From Desulfocapsa sp. (lineage in GTDB: Bacteria > Desulfobacterota > Desulfobulbia > Desulfobulbales > Desulfocapsaceae): 40,826 nt of DNA. Each line of letters starts with the position of its first letter. Position 1 is the first letter of the stretch. The notes under the pieces were generated by a model. The model made no database searches, was not told the origin of the DNA, and saw only the letters and a program-made list of their open reading frames with translations. The translations under genes were made by a program, and so were the position numbers. This document shows positions 1-6,968 of the stretch, one piece after another. Where the stretch lies: the NCBI GenBank assembly GCA_029935315.1, contig JAOZKN010000009.1, positions 1-40,826 of the forward strand, read 5' to 3'.

Positions 1-2
1 CC

Positions 3-1052
3 TTTCCTAAAGTTACCAAAAAAGTACCGGCTGCTCTGGTTGCCATCGTATCAGTGGCATTACTGGTGATATTTACGGGGATAGATACCGCAACGGTACT
101 GTCATTTGTTCAGGCCAATGGCGGCAGTGGCATTGAGGCAGGACTTCCTGTTTTTAATGTGCCTGTTATTCCATTTAATCTTGAAACCCTGTTTTTTATC
201 GCTCCTTATGCTGCCATCATTGCTGCAATTGGCCTGATCGAATCATTGATGACCTTAAACCTTATTGACGGCTTGACCAATACACATGGGAATGCAAATA
301 AGGAAAGTATCGCCCAGGGAACAGCAAATATTGTTAACGGCTTTATGGGCGGTATGGGTGGCTGTGCAATGATCGGTCAAAGTATCATTAATATCAAATC
401 AGGCGGGCGCGGTCGCTTGTCTGGGATTGTGGCGGCATTATCCTTGCTCGTATTCATTCTGTTTGGATCGTCCTATATTGAGATGATCCCTATTGCTGCA
501 CTGGTCGGGCTGATGTTTATGGTGGTTGTTGGTACATTTGCCTGGAGTACCTTTAGTGTTATCGATCAAATTCCCCTGGCAGATGCCTTGGTGATTGTTC
601 TGGTTACGCTTTTAACCGTTACCTTTGATTTGGCCATAGCCGTTATTGCCGGGGTCATTGTTTCGGCCCTTGTCTTTGCCTGGGAGAATGCTCTGCGCAT
701 TAGGGCGAGGAAACATATTGATGAAAAAGGAGTGAAACATTACGAGATATTCGGTCCCCTTTTCTTTGGTTCCGCCCAGATGTTCACCAGTAAGTTTGAT
801 GTGGACAATGATCCTGAAGAGATAATTATCGACTTTAGGGAATCACGGGTTGCCGACCACTCCGGTATTGAAGCCATTAATCAACTTGCCAGAAAATACG
901 AGCAAGCAGGAAAGAAAATCTGTCTGTTTCACCTCAGTCCGGATTGTCGAAAATTAATTGATAGGGCTGAAAAACTCATCCGTGTCGATATTCTCGAGGA
1001 TCCGGAATACACGGTGGTTGTCCAGGGATTTGAGGATTATTCCGTCGACTAA
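3..1052 (+). CDS. SulP-family anion (sulfate) permease, C-terminal part
   Basis: This is the C-terminal 349 codons of a SulP/SLC26-type inner-membrane anion transporter; the 5' end lies outside the window and the frame is open to the window edge. The visible part begins in the transmembrane domain (PKVTKKVPAALVAI is a typical SulP segment), continues through several hydrophobic helices, and ends in a cytoplasmic STAS domain (roughly the last 110 residues, from HYEIFGPLFFGSA through IIIDFRESRVADHSG). SulP proteins import sulfate, bicarbonate or other anions; the substrate cannot be read from the fragment. In a likely sulfate reducer sulfate uptake is plausible, but grouping with NhaD, SLC13 and CLC transporters also fits pH or anion homeostasis. 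Family assignment is secure; substrate is inference. Confidence 0.93.
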   Translation, partial: FPKVTKKVPAALVAIVSVALLVIFTGIDTATVLSFVQANGGSGIEAGLPVFNVPVIPFNLETLFFIAPYAAIIAAIGLIESLMTLNLIDGLTNTHGNANKESIAQGTANIVNGFMGGMGGCAMIGQSIINIKSGGRGRLSGIVAALSLLVFILFGSSYIEMIPIAALVGLMFMVVVGTFAWSTFSVIDQIPLADALVIVLVTLLTVTFDLAIAVIAGVIVSALVFAWENALRIRARKHIDEKGVKHYEIFGPLFFGSAQMFTSKFDVDNDPEEIIIDFRESRVADHSGIEAINQLARKYEQAGKKICLFHLSPDCRKLIDRAEKLIRVDILEDPEYTVVVQGFEDYSVD

Positions 1053-1215
1053 GGACTCTAAAAAAAACTCAGCCTATACTGAAGCTGCTGTTCTAGTCTT
1101 GACCCTAAATTTTTTTAAAAAAAGTGAATAAGAATAATAAAAAAAACGACCACAAACATCGCAACATCAATTTCAAAATGAGATATACGCACTGTCTCTA
1201 TAAGTAATTGAAAAA

Positions 1216-1587
1216 ATGGATAATAAAAACAACTTCCCCTATCATTTTAAGAGTAGTGCCTGTAAAACATGTGGCGGCAAATGCTGCCGTGGCTTTGGCG
1301 GCTATGTCTGGGTTAGTCTCGAAGAGCTGGAAGCAATGGCAATCACCAGAAGAATGGAGCTGTCCCTGTTTGCCAGGCAATATCTACGGCAGGTTCAGGG
1401 CAGACTCTCCCTGCAGGAATTCGTTATAAACGGTGAGCATTTCTGCTGCTTTTTTGATCGCATTGATCGTCACTGTACGATCTATCAGAGCAGGCCCGAG
1501 CAGTGTCGAACATTTCCATTCTGGGATAAATTCAAGGAAGATCCCCGGGAGCTTTTTGCCGAGTGTCCTGGAGTTTCTTTGGAGTAA
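1216..1587 (+). CDS. YkgJ-family cysteine-cluster protein
   Basis: A 123-residue soluble protein of the YkgJ (zinc- or iron-chelating, UPF0153-like) cysteine-cluster family. The N-terminal CKTCGGKCCRGFGG motif, the middle CCFFD..CTIY motif and the CRTFPFW motif supply the conserved cysteines that probably bind metal or an Fe-S cluster. Length is normal for the family. The biochemical role of these proteins is not established. Transcription ends at the inverted repeat around 1662-1697. The ribosome-binding site is weak; the ATG at 1216 was chosen because homologous sequence begins shortly after it. Confidence 0.82.
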   Translation: MDNKNNFPYHFKSSACKTCGGKCCRGFGGYVWVSLEELEAMAITRRMELSLFARQYLRQVQGRLSLQEFVINGEHFCCFFDRIDRHCTIYQSRPEQCRTFPFWDKFKEDPRELFAECPGVSLE

Positions 1588-1654
1588 GCCATAGAGTGTG
1601 TGGCGTAGAAAACTTTTGGCTACGAGTATGGGCGTTTGACGGTAGCCTGCTGGG

Positions 1655-1707
1655 AAAAACAGATAGAGCAACCGACGATATAAGTGGCTGCTCTATCCGT
1701 TTTTTTT
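1655..1707. terminator. Bidirectional intrinsic terminator
   Basis: A perfect 9-bp inverted repeat, GATAGAGCA (1662-1670) and TGCTCTATC (1689-1697), separates two convergent genes. On the plus strand it is followed by a run of eight T residues; on the minus strand the arm is followed by TGTTTTT. It can therefore end both the YkgJ-like transcript and the UspA-like/91-residue transcript. Confidence 0.8.
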
Positions 1708-1732
1708 ACACAAGTACTCTTTTTCTCTTTTT

Positions 1733-2008
1733 TCAAACCTGCAAGCGTGGTCGCCTGGCCTGTTCCTTCCGTATCTGATCAATACGCTCAGCATCAGTGA
1801 GTGTTGGCTGACTGTTTTTATTTGCGGTTGTGTTCCAGTTCTCTCCCAGGAGATCAGATGGCTGGAAAAAACAGTACCAGTCTTCTCTCTTGGTCTGCTG
1901 ATTTCCTCTGTCGTATCGTCCTTTGCCGAAACGTTCATACGTTGTAGATACCAGGTGGATGCTGCCAATCAGTCCTACGGTTGCTGCAAAGAGTGTTAAG
2001 GGTTCCAT
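1733..2008 (-). CDS. Small hypothetical protein with N-terminal membrane segment
   Basis: A 91-residue protein of unknown function. The first 20 residues (MEPLTLFAATVGLIGSIHLV) form one hydrophobic helix, likely a membrane anchor; the rest is polar and basic, with an aromatic-rich patch (DWYCFFQPSDLLGENW) and a charged C-terminal tail. A good Shine-Dalgarno sequence, AAGGAG, lies 7 bases before the ATG. It starts only 32 bp after the UspA-like gene on the same strand and shares its terminator, so it is almost certainly the second gene of that sigma-54-driven operon. I do not recognise the family. Confidence 0.7.
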   Translation of the reverse strand: MEPLTLFAATVGLIGSIHLVSTTYERFGKGRYDRGNQQTKREDWYCFFQPSDLLGENWNTTANKNSQPTLTDAERIDQIRKEQARRPRLQV

Positions 2009-2040
2009 GATCGTGCTCCTTTCTATTAAGTAATAATGGA

Positions 2041-2595
2041 TTATAAACGTGAACAGTGAAGATCAAAAACAGGTACATGGGGACGTTTCTGGTCAGCATT
2101 GACCATTTCCCCTTCTGGCTTGCTCAAGACATAGCGAATTCCGGCATCAGCTGCACTTACACGGGCAATGACCTCTTCGGGGTTGTCGATATCCATGATA
2201 TGCTCAACTTTGATTCCCTGAGTTGTTGCCATGGCAATGAACTTTTCTGCATTTGTTCTGGCCATCTCCATAAAACGATCACTTTCCCGTATTTTTCTCT
2301 CACCTGAAAACTGCAGTGGTCGTTCTGTGATATCCAGGGCTATGATTTCACAGTCAAGCCGTTGGGCCATTTTGAGTGCATAATCTGTTACCTGTGGCAA
2401 GTAGTCACCGTCCTGCACCATAAGAACCTTTGTCGGGGCATTGTTCTGGTCAACCATCCTGCCCAAAGCTTCGGCTGCTGCAGAAGGACTTCCCGCTGCC
2501 ATAGCGCCCATGTCTACGCTTTGTTTCTTGACTTTTGTTACATCAACGCCTTTATTTTTCTTTATTGCCAAACCAAACCAGTCAGTGAATCCCAT
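2041..2595 (-). CDS. UspA-like universal stress domain protein
   Basis: A 184-residue cytoplasmic protein with one Usp-like alpha/beta domain from about residue 55 (TKVLMVQDGDYLPQVTDYAL... CEIIALDI) to about 165. The C-terminal half resembles Usp in order (helix KFIAMATTQGIKVEHI, then EEVIARVSAADAGIRYVLS), but I do not see the ATP-binding G-2x-G-9x-G(S/T) motif, so nucleotide binding is doubtful. The first 45 residues, with a basic segment and alanine-rich helix, are an extension. A strong AAGGAG site precedes the ATG. The gene has its own sigma-54 promoter at 2654-2669 and an upstream inverted repeat at 2764-2780, making it a likely target of the NtrC-type regulator at 11055. Family call is moderate; function is inferred. 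Confidence 0.7.
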   Translation of the reverse strand: MGFTDWFGLAIKKNKGVDVTKVKKQSVDMGAMAAGSPSAAAEALGRMVDQNNAPTKVLMVQDGDYLPQVTDYALKMAQRLDCEIIALDITERPLQFSGERKIRESDRFMEMARTNAEKFIAMATTQGIKVEHIMDIDNPEEVIARVSAADAGIRYVLSKPEGEMVNADQKRPHVPVFDLHCSRL

Positions 2596-2653
2596 GATGT
2601 TCTCCTTAGTGTTGTGGGTGAAGAGTTATTGATTTTCTTTCTGTTTGTATCAT

Positions 2654-2669
2654 TGCACGGGGCGTGCCA
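2654..2669 (-). promoter_or_regulatory. Sigma-54 promoter of the UspA-like operon
   Basis: On the minus strand the sequence TGGCACGCCCCGTGCA matches the sigma-54 consensus TGGCACG-N4-TTGCW with one mismatch in the -12 box and exactly 10 bp between the GG and GC pairs. The predicted start is near 2643, leaving a leader of about 48 bases that contains the AAGGAG site of the gene at 2595. Confidence 0.8.
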
Positions 2670-2763
2670 ATGCTGGAAATAATTTAAATTCATGCAATAT
2701 CAGTATTTTACTCGTGGTCTGGGGTGGGAGGTGTTGATTCTGGTGATGGGGCGATCTGTACCT

Positions 2764-2780
2764 TATTGCAGCTTGCAACA
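2764..2780. promoter_or_regulatory. Putative enhancer site (TGTTGC-N5-GCAACA type)
   Basis: TATTGC-agctt-GCAACA is a 17-bp inverted repeat with one mismatch from the consensus seen three more times upstream of the SLC13 gene. It lies about 120-140 bp upstream of the predicted sigma-54 transcription start, a usual enhancer position for an NtrC-family activator. Confidence 0.6.
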
Positions 2781-2901
2781 ATCCTTTTTGCCTATGGTGA
2801 GCGAAAAACAGTCATTTGGGAGGTGGAAAGAGTGCTTTCGTGTTGTAACTAGGAGAAAATATAGAATAAATAATTTTAGGGAGCTGGCAGGGTCATGGTG
2901 C

Positions 2902-2936
2902 TGTTGCATGATGAAACTGCGTAACAGAATGCAACA
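2902..2936. promoter_or_regulatory. Long inverted repeat with the same half-sites
   Basis: TGTTGCAT (2902-2909) and ATGCAACA (2929-2936) are perfect 8-bp inverted arms separated by 19 bases; a GTAACA lies between them. The arms carry the same TGTTGC/GCAACA half-sites as the putative enhancer elements, and the site is 260-290 bp upstream of the UspA-like promoter. It could be a second, wider-spaced binding site. The rest of the 2596-3050 gap holds no credible gene. Confidence 0.45.
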
Positions 2937-2977
2937 ACGACGATTTTGGGAAACTGGGTCAAAGGAGCTTCGCCATG

Positions 2978-3017
2978 AAAAAAGGCTCCTTGAAAGAAGA
3001 GAATCTTTCGCAGAGCC
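2978..3017 (-). terminator. Intrinsic terminator after REC-Lon
   Basis: Read on the minus strand, GGCTC pairs with GAGCC and an inner GAAAG pairs with CTTTC around a short loop, followed directly by TTTTTT. It sits 34 bp past the stop codon of the receiver-Lon gene and closes that operon. Confidence 0.8.
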
Positions 3018-3050
3018 TGATGAATTGAAACCCTTGGCGTACTACTGGTC

Positions 3051-5081
3051 TTACTGAAGGCTAAGCAGGTGGGGGATGGCTTCGTTCAGGGTATCAACGT
3101 AAACCAGTTCCAGTTGGCCGCTAACATCGTCACTGAATGAGGCAACATCTTCCTGGTTTTGTGCAGGCAGAACAACCTTGGTGCAGCCGGTGCGGACGGC
3201 AGCCAGGAGTTTTTCACGGACCCCACCCACCGGCAGCACCTTGCCGGTTAAGGTCATCTCACCGGTCAGCGAGACGGTACGGCGTACCGGGCAATCGGTG
3301 AGCAGGGAAATCAATGCAATAGCAATGGCCATACCGGCAGAGGGCCCATCTTTTGAAACCGCACCTGCAGGCAGATGGATATGGATATCGGAGTGATCGT
3401 AAAAGTCAGGAGCGATGCCAAGCTGTTCAGTATTGCTTCTGATATAACTGAGAGCTGTCTGGGCTGACTCCCGCAGTACTTCTCCCAGTGATCCGGTGAG
3501 AATGAGATTGGTGTTTCCCCGCATCTTCAGGGCTTCAATAAACATGATTCCACCGCCAAACCGGGTCCAGACCAGACTGGTAACGACCCCTGTTGTATCT
3601 TCGCCTTCGGCTGCTTCCTGTCGATACCTGCGCGGGCCAAGCAGTGAGGTGATTGCCGTCTCGTCTATATCGGGCAGGGATTTTGACTTATTCTGGAGAA
3701 CCTGGAGGGCGAGTTTACGGCAAATGTTTCCAATTTCCCGACTGAGCCCACGCACTCCTGATTCTCTGGTATATTCTACGATAAGTTTTGCAAAGGCTTT
3801 ATCTGTGATCTGTGGCTTGATATCACTCAAGCCATTGGCGGCTACCTGTTTAGGCAGAAGATGCTTTTGGGAAATAACCAGTTTTTCTTCTAAGGAATAA
3901 CTGGAGAAATCGATTATCTCCAGTCGATCCAATAAAGGGCCTGGCAGTTTACTGATGTCATTTGCCGTGGCAATAAAAAGGACGCTGGAAAGATCAAAGG
4001 GAAGATCAAGGAAATGATCGTTAAAGCTCCCGTTCTGCTCCGGATCAAGGACTTCCAGGAGAACAGAGGCCGGATCCCCGCGAAAATCCTGGCCAATCTT
4101 ATCGATCTCATCCAACATAATACAGGGATTGCGCACTCCGGCACGCTTGATTTCACTAATGATACGGCCCGGCATGGCACCAACATAGGTTCTTCGATGC
4201 CCCCGGATTTCAGCTTCGTCACGCAATCCAGCCATGGAGACCCGAATAAATTCCCGGCCTAAAGAAGTCGCCACAGATTTTCCTATTGAGGTCTTTCCAG
4301 TACCCGGAGGACCTGCAAAGCAGAGCACCGGTCCCTGGCTGATTTGCAGTTTCTTCTGTTTGTGGAGAATTTCCTCCACAGTCTCTTTGAGTTGGTCGAG
4401 CTGAACCGGTTTGGAGAGATAGTGGGTTGCACCCTTGCGCATGGCATCCACAGCATTGGCCACTGTTGCGTATCCGGTGACCATGATCACACTGGTTTCT
4501 GGAGAGGCTTTGCCGACCTTGTCGATCAGGGTGAGTCCATCCATCTTATCCATCTTCAGATCAGTGATCATCACATCAAAATGATCACTCTCTTCAACCT
4601 GTTGCAGGGCTTCTACACCATTGGAGGCAACCTGTACCGTATGACCCAGGCCCTCAAAGTAGATTCTAAGATTATTGCGGGCAACTTCCTCGTCATCAAC
4701 AATGAGTATTCTGGATTTTTGCTGAATTTTTAGACTCTTTGCCGCAAGGTATTCAAGAATTCGTGTCTTGACCGCCTCAAGTCCGTGATGGTGTGAGGCC
4801 ATAATGGTTTCAGCACGCTTGAGATCAAGCTTGTCTCTGGTTTCCTGAAACCACGGCATGGAGAGGAGCAGTTCGATATAGTTTACACCTATGGAGAATT
4901 CAGCAACAATTGGATCAATTTTCTGCAGGCGTCCCATTTCTGTTGCTACCTGACGGGAAACATAGAGTGGCAGGTCAGTATCTGCCACCCTGGCTTTCAG
5001 GTCATCAAGCTGCCGGGAACCATTCGTTTCTTCTCTTGCTGCGTTTATTGGTTTGCTTTCGCTTTTAGAAAAAAGACTCAT
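3051..5081 (-). CDS. Lon-type protease with an inserted receiver domain (REC-Lon)
   Basis: A 676-residue predicted ATP-dependent serine protease of the Lon family with a two-component receiver domain inside it. Order: short coiled N-terminal linker (1-120); receiver (123 to about 240) with acidic pair D129/D130, phospho-acceptor D174 in VMITDLKM, T202 and K224; AAA+ module with Walker A GPPGTGKTS (257-265) and Walker B IMLDEIDKIG; Lon protease domain with catalytic S581 (KDGPSAG) and K624 (VREK). The LON N-terminal substrate-binding domain is absent. Compared with the canonical Lon at 19222, the receiver is inserted exactly between the helix ending EYLA and the GPVLCFAGPPG strand leading into Walker A. 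All residues needed for phosphorylation, ATP hydrolysis and proteolysis are present. The start overlaps the stop of the upstream HTH gene as ATGA. I infer proteolysis gated by phosphorylation; substrates are unknown. Confidence 0.95.
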   Translation of the reverse strand: MSLFSKSESKPINAAREETNGSRQLDDLKARVADTDLPLYVSRQVATEMGRLQKIDPIVAEFSIGVNYIELLLSMPWFQETRDKLDLKRAETIMASHHHGLEAVKTRILEYLAAKSLKIQQKSRILIVDDEEVARNNLRIYFEGLGHTVQVASNGVEALQQVEESDHFDVMITDLKMDKMDGLTLIDKVGKASPETSVIMVTGYATVANAVDAMRKGATHYLSKPVQLDQLKETVEEILHKQKKLQISQGPVLCFAGPPGTGKTSIGKSVATSLGREFIRVSMAGLRDEAEIRGHRRTYVGAMPGRIISEIKRAGVRNPCIMLDEIDKIGQDFRGDPASVLLEVLDPEQNGSFNDHFLDLPFDLSSVLFIATANDISKLPGPLLDRLEIIDFSSYSLEEKLVISQKHLLPKQVAANGLSDIKPQITDKAFAKLIVEYTRESGVRGLSREIGNICRKLALQVLQNKSKSLPDIDETAITSLLGPRRYRQEAAEGEDTTGVVTSLVWTRFGGGIMFIEALKMRGNTNLILTGSLGEVLRESAQTALSYIRSNTEQLGIAPDFYDHSDIHIHLPAGAVSKDGPSAGMAIAIALISLLTDCPVRRTVSLTGEMTLTGKVLPVGGVREKLLAAVRTGCTKVVLPAQNQEDVASFSDDVSGQLELVYVDTLNEAIPHLLSLQ

Positions 5082-5419
5082 TTTGTTTTACAGTCATAGG
5101 GTTGAATAAGTATCTCTGCAGAAATATGCAGATACTTATTGAGATTACGAATCATACGTAGAGAAAGTGCTTGTCGTCGCTTCAGTATTGCGCATACATT
5201 ACCTGAGCTGCCGATATAAACTTTCAGGTCTTTGTTACGGAGGCCGCGCTGATGCATAATTTTTTTTAGATGCGTTATCGGGTCGGGCAGAACTTTTTTG
5301 GCGGCTGGTTTACTGGCACGGACAACAGAGATAACAGTGCTGTCCATATCTTCCCCCCCCATTCCAAATTCATTTGTCTCAAACTGTCCCATAAGCTCAG
5401 TGGGTAACCTGTATTCCAT
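5078..5419 (-). CDS. HigA-like (antitoxin-type) HTH protein
   Basis: A 113-residue protein whose C-terminal 65 residues form an XRE-type helix-turn-helix close to HigA antitoxins: DPITHLKKIMHQRGLRNKDL, VYIGSSGNVCAILKRRQALSLRMIRNL, then ISAEILIQ. The first 45 residues look flexible. HigA-like proteins bind DNA and, in toxin-antitoxin pairs, are degraded by Lon. No toxin gene is adjacent: upstream, 12 bp away, is nhaD, and downstream, overlapping by 4 bp (ATGA), is the REC-Lon protease. A GAGG site 8 bases before the ATG supports the start. It may be an orphan antitoxin-like regulator, a substrate of REC-Lon, or an adaptor; these are inferences. Confidence 0.8.
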   Translation of the reverse strand: MEYRLPTELMGQFETNEFGMGGEDMDSTVISVVRASKPAAKKVLPDPITHLKKIMHQRGLRNKDLKVYIGSSGNVCAILKRRQALSLRMIRNLNKYLHISAEILIQPYDCKTK

Positions 5420-5431
5420 GATGGTTCCTCG

Positions 5432-6850
5432 TTAAAACAGTTTACTGTTGATTAATATATGGCAATAGATACTTGCCCCGTAGCCGAGTGCTATAATCGG
5501 AGTCCATTTTAAATGGGCACCAAAGGTATAGGTTCCCCTTGCTGTTCCCATAAGAGCCACACCGGCGGCTGAGCCAATTGAAAGCAGACTGCCACCCACT
5601 CCAGCCGTCAGGGTGACCAGCAGCCATTGACCAAGAGACATGGAGGGATCCATGGTTAAGACAGCAAACATAACTGGTATATTATCAACAATGGCTGAAA
5701 GGATACCAACCAGAATATTGGCATTGGTGGCTCCCAGTCCGTCGTACATTTGATGGGAAACCAGGGCCAGATAACCAAATTGAGAAAGACCGCCAACACA
5801 GAGAATAACCCCATAGAAAAAGAGGAGGGTATCCCACTCGGCTCTGGCTACCCGCTTGAAGATGTCGAAGGGGTCATCCTGATCACTGATGGAAATTCCC
5901 AGAGGTTTATCGTACTCGTGGGAACGTTTTTCTTTTATTTTGATGTAATAGGAGAAAAAACCCAGGTAGGAGAGACCTAGCATCATGCCTGCAGCAGGGG
6001 GAAGATCGAGGAAGTTATGGAAGGAAACTGCGGTTACGATGGTCATGAGAAAGAGAAATATGATCCGTCTGGCACCGAATTTCATGGCGACATTCTCATC
6101 CACGGCCTCAGGTGTGTCTTTAGAGACAAAGAGACTCATGATGATTGCCGGTATCAGCCAGTTGAGCAGGGCAGGAACAAAGAGGTAAAAAAACTGGCCG
6201 AATGTGGCCTGGCCCTTTTGCCAGACCATAAGGGTGGTAATGTCGCCAAAAGGAGAGAAGGCTCCTCCTGCATTGGCCCCCACCACGATATTAATACAGG
6301 CCAGAGCGACAAATTTTTTATTGTTTGGGGCCACTGCCATAACCACAGCTCCCATGAGCAGTGCTGTTGTCAGGTTGTCAGCAAGGGGTGAGATAATAAA
6401 GGCCAGCAAGCCGGTGATCCAGAAAATTATGCGCAGGGAAAAGCCCCTTGAAACAAGTACGGATCGCAGGGCCTGGAATACATTTCGTTCATCCATGGAG
6501 TTGATGTAGGTCATGGCTGCAAGGAGAAAGAGCAGCAGTTCGGCGTATTCAGTAATATTATGTAGAATCGCATTGTGTGCTTCTTCTGCTGGAATACCTG
6601 CCATGCGGTAGCTGATGGCGAGAAGTACCCAGATAACTCCGGCAGCCATCATCACCGGTTTACTCTTGCGCAGGTGGGTCTGCTCTTCAAAAATAACCAG
6701 CACATAGGCAAGAACAAAAAGAGCCAGAGATGCGTAGCCAAGTGACGTTGCAGTCAGGCTTACTGCTGTTTCCCCACCTCCATGGCCTGAGGCAAATGCC
6801 ATACCTGCACCGCCAAGCAAGGTGATGCAGCAAAATAGTAAAGTTTTCAT
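5432..6850 (-). CDS. nhaD: NhaD-type Na+/H+ antiporter
   Basis: A 472-residue inner-membrane antiporter of the NhaD/IT superfamily, expelling Na+ (or Li+) in exchange for H+. It has the typical N-terminal signal-like helix with a short HGGGE periplasmic stretch, then about 12 hydrophobic segments, and family hallmarks such as NITEYAELLLFLLAAMTYI, SPLADNLTTALLMGAV, GANAGGAFSPFGDITTLMVW and VDNIPVMFAVL, whose Asp, Thr and Asn residues are typical of the transport site. Length is normal. It lies 118 bp after the SLC13 gene and 12 bp before the HigA-like gene on the same strand, so it is probably co-transcribed with the HTH protein and REC-Lon. This links the protease operon to Na+/pH homeostasis. 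Confidence 0.93.
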   Translation of the reverse strand: MKTLLFCCITLLGGAGMAFASGHGGGETAVSLTATSLGYASLALFVLAYVLVIFEEQTHLRKSKPVMMAAGVIWVLLAISYRMAGIPAEEAHNAILHNITEYAELLLFLLAAMTYINSMDERNVFQALRSVLVSRGFSLRIIFWITGLLAFIISPLADNLTTALLMGAVVMAVAPNNKKFVALACINIVVGANAGGAFSPFGDITTLMVWQKGQATFGQFFYLFVPALLNWLIPAIIMSLFVSKDTPEAVDENVAMKFGARRIIFLFLMTIVTAVSFHNFLDLPPAAGMMLGLSYLGFFSYYIKIKEKRSHEYDKPLGISISDQDDPFDIFKRVARAEWDTLLFFYGVILCVGGLSQFGYLALVSHQMYDGLGATNANILVGILSAIVDNIPVMFAVLTMDPSMSLGQWLLVTLTAGVGGSLLSIGSAAGVALMGTARGTYTFGAHLKWTPIIALGYGASIYCHILINSKLF

Positions 6851-6968
6851 TTTATTTATATCCTTATATTTGATAATTGCTAACTATTCGGTACCTCGCA
6901 CTCGAAAGCGGAGATGTATTCAAATAATGGCCGCCAAAATAAATAATCAGAAGCCATTGCTGTTCAAC

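Noticed and set aside
2692-3057. A 121-codon plus-strand open frame in the gap before REC-Lon
   Set aside because: It has no ribosome site, an implausible composition rich in Cys, Trp and Arg, and overlaps the terminator and putative enhancer sites.
5078-5419. A complete HigBA-type toxin-antitoxin pair
   Set aside because: Only the antitoxin-like protein is present; neighbours are nhaD and REC-Lon, and no toxin-sized ORF of that kind is adjacent.
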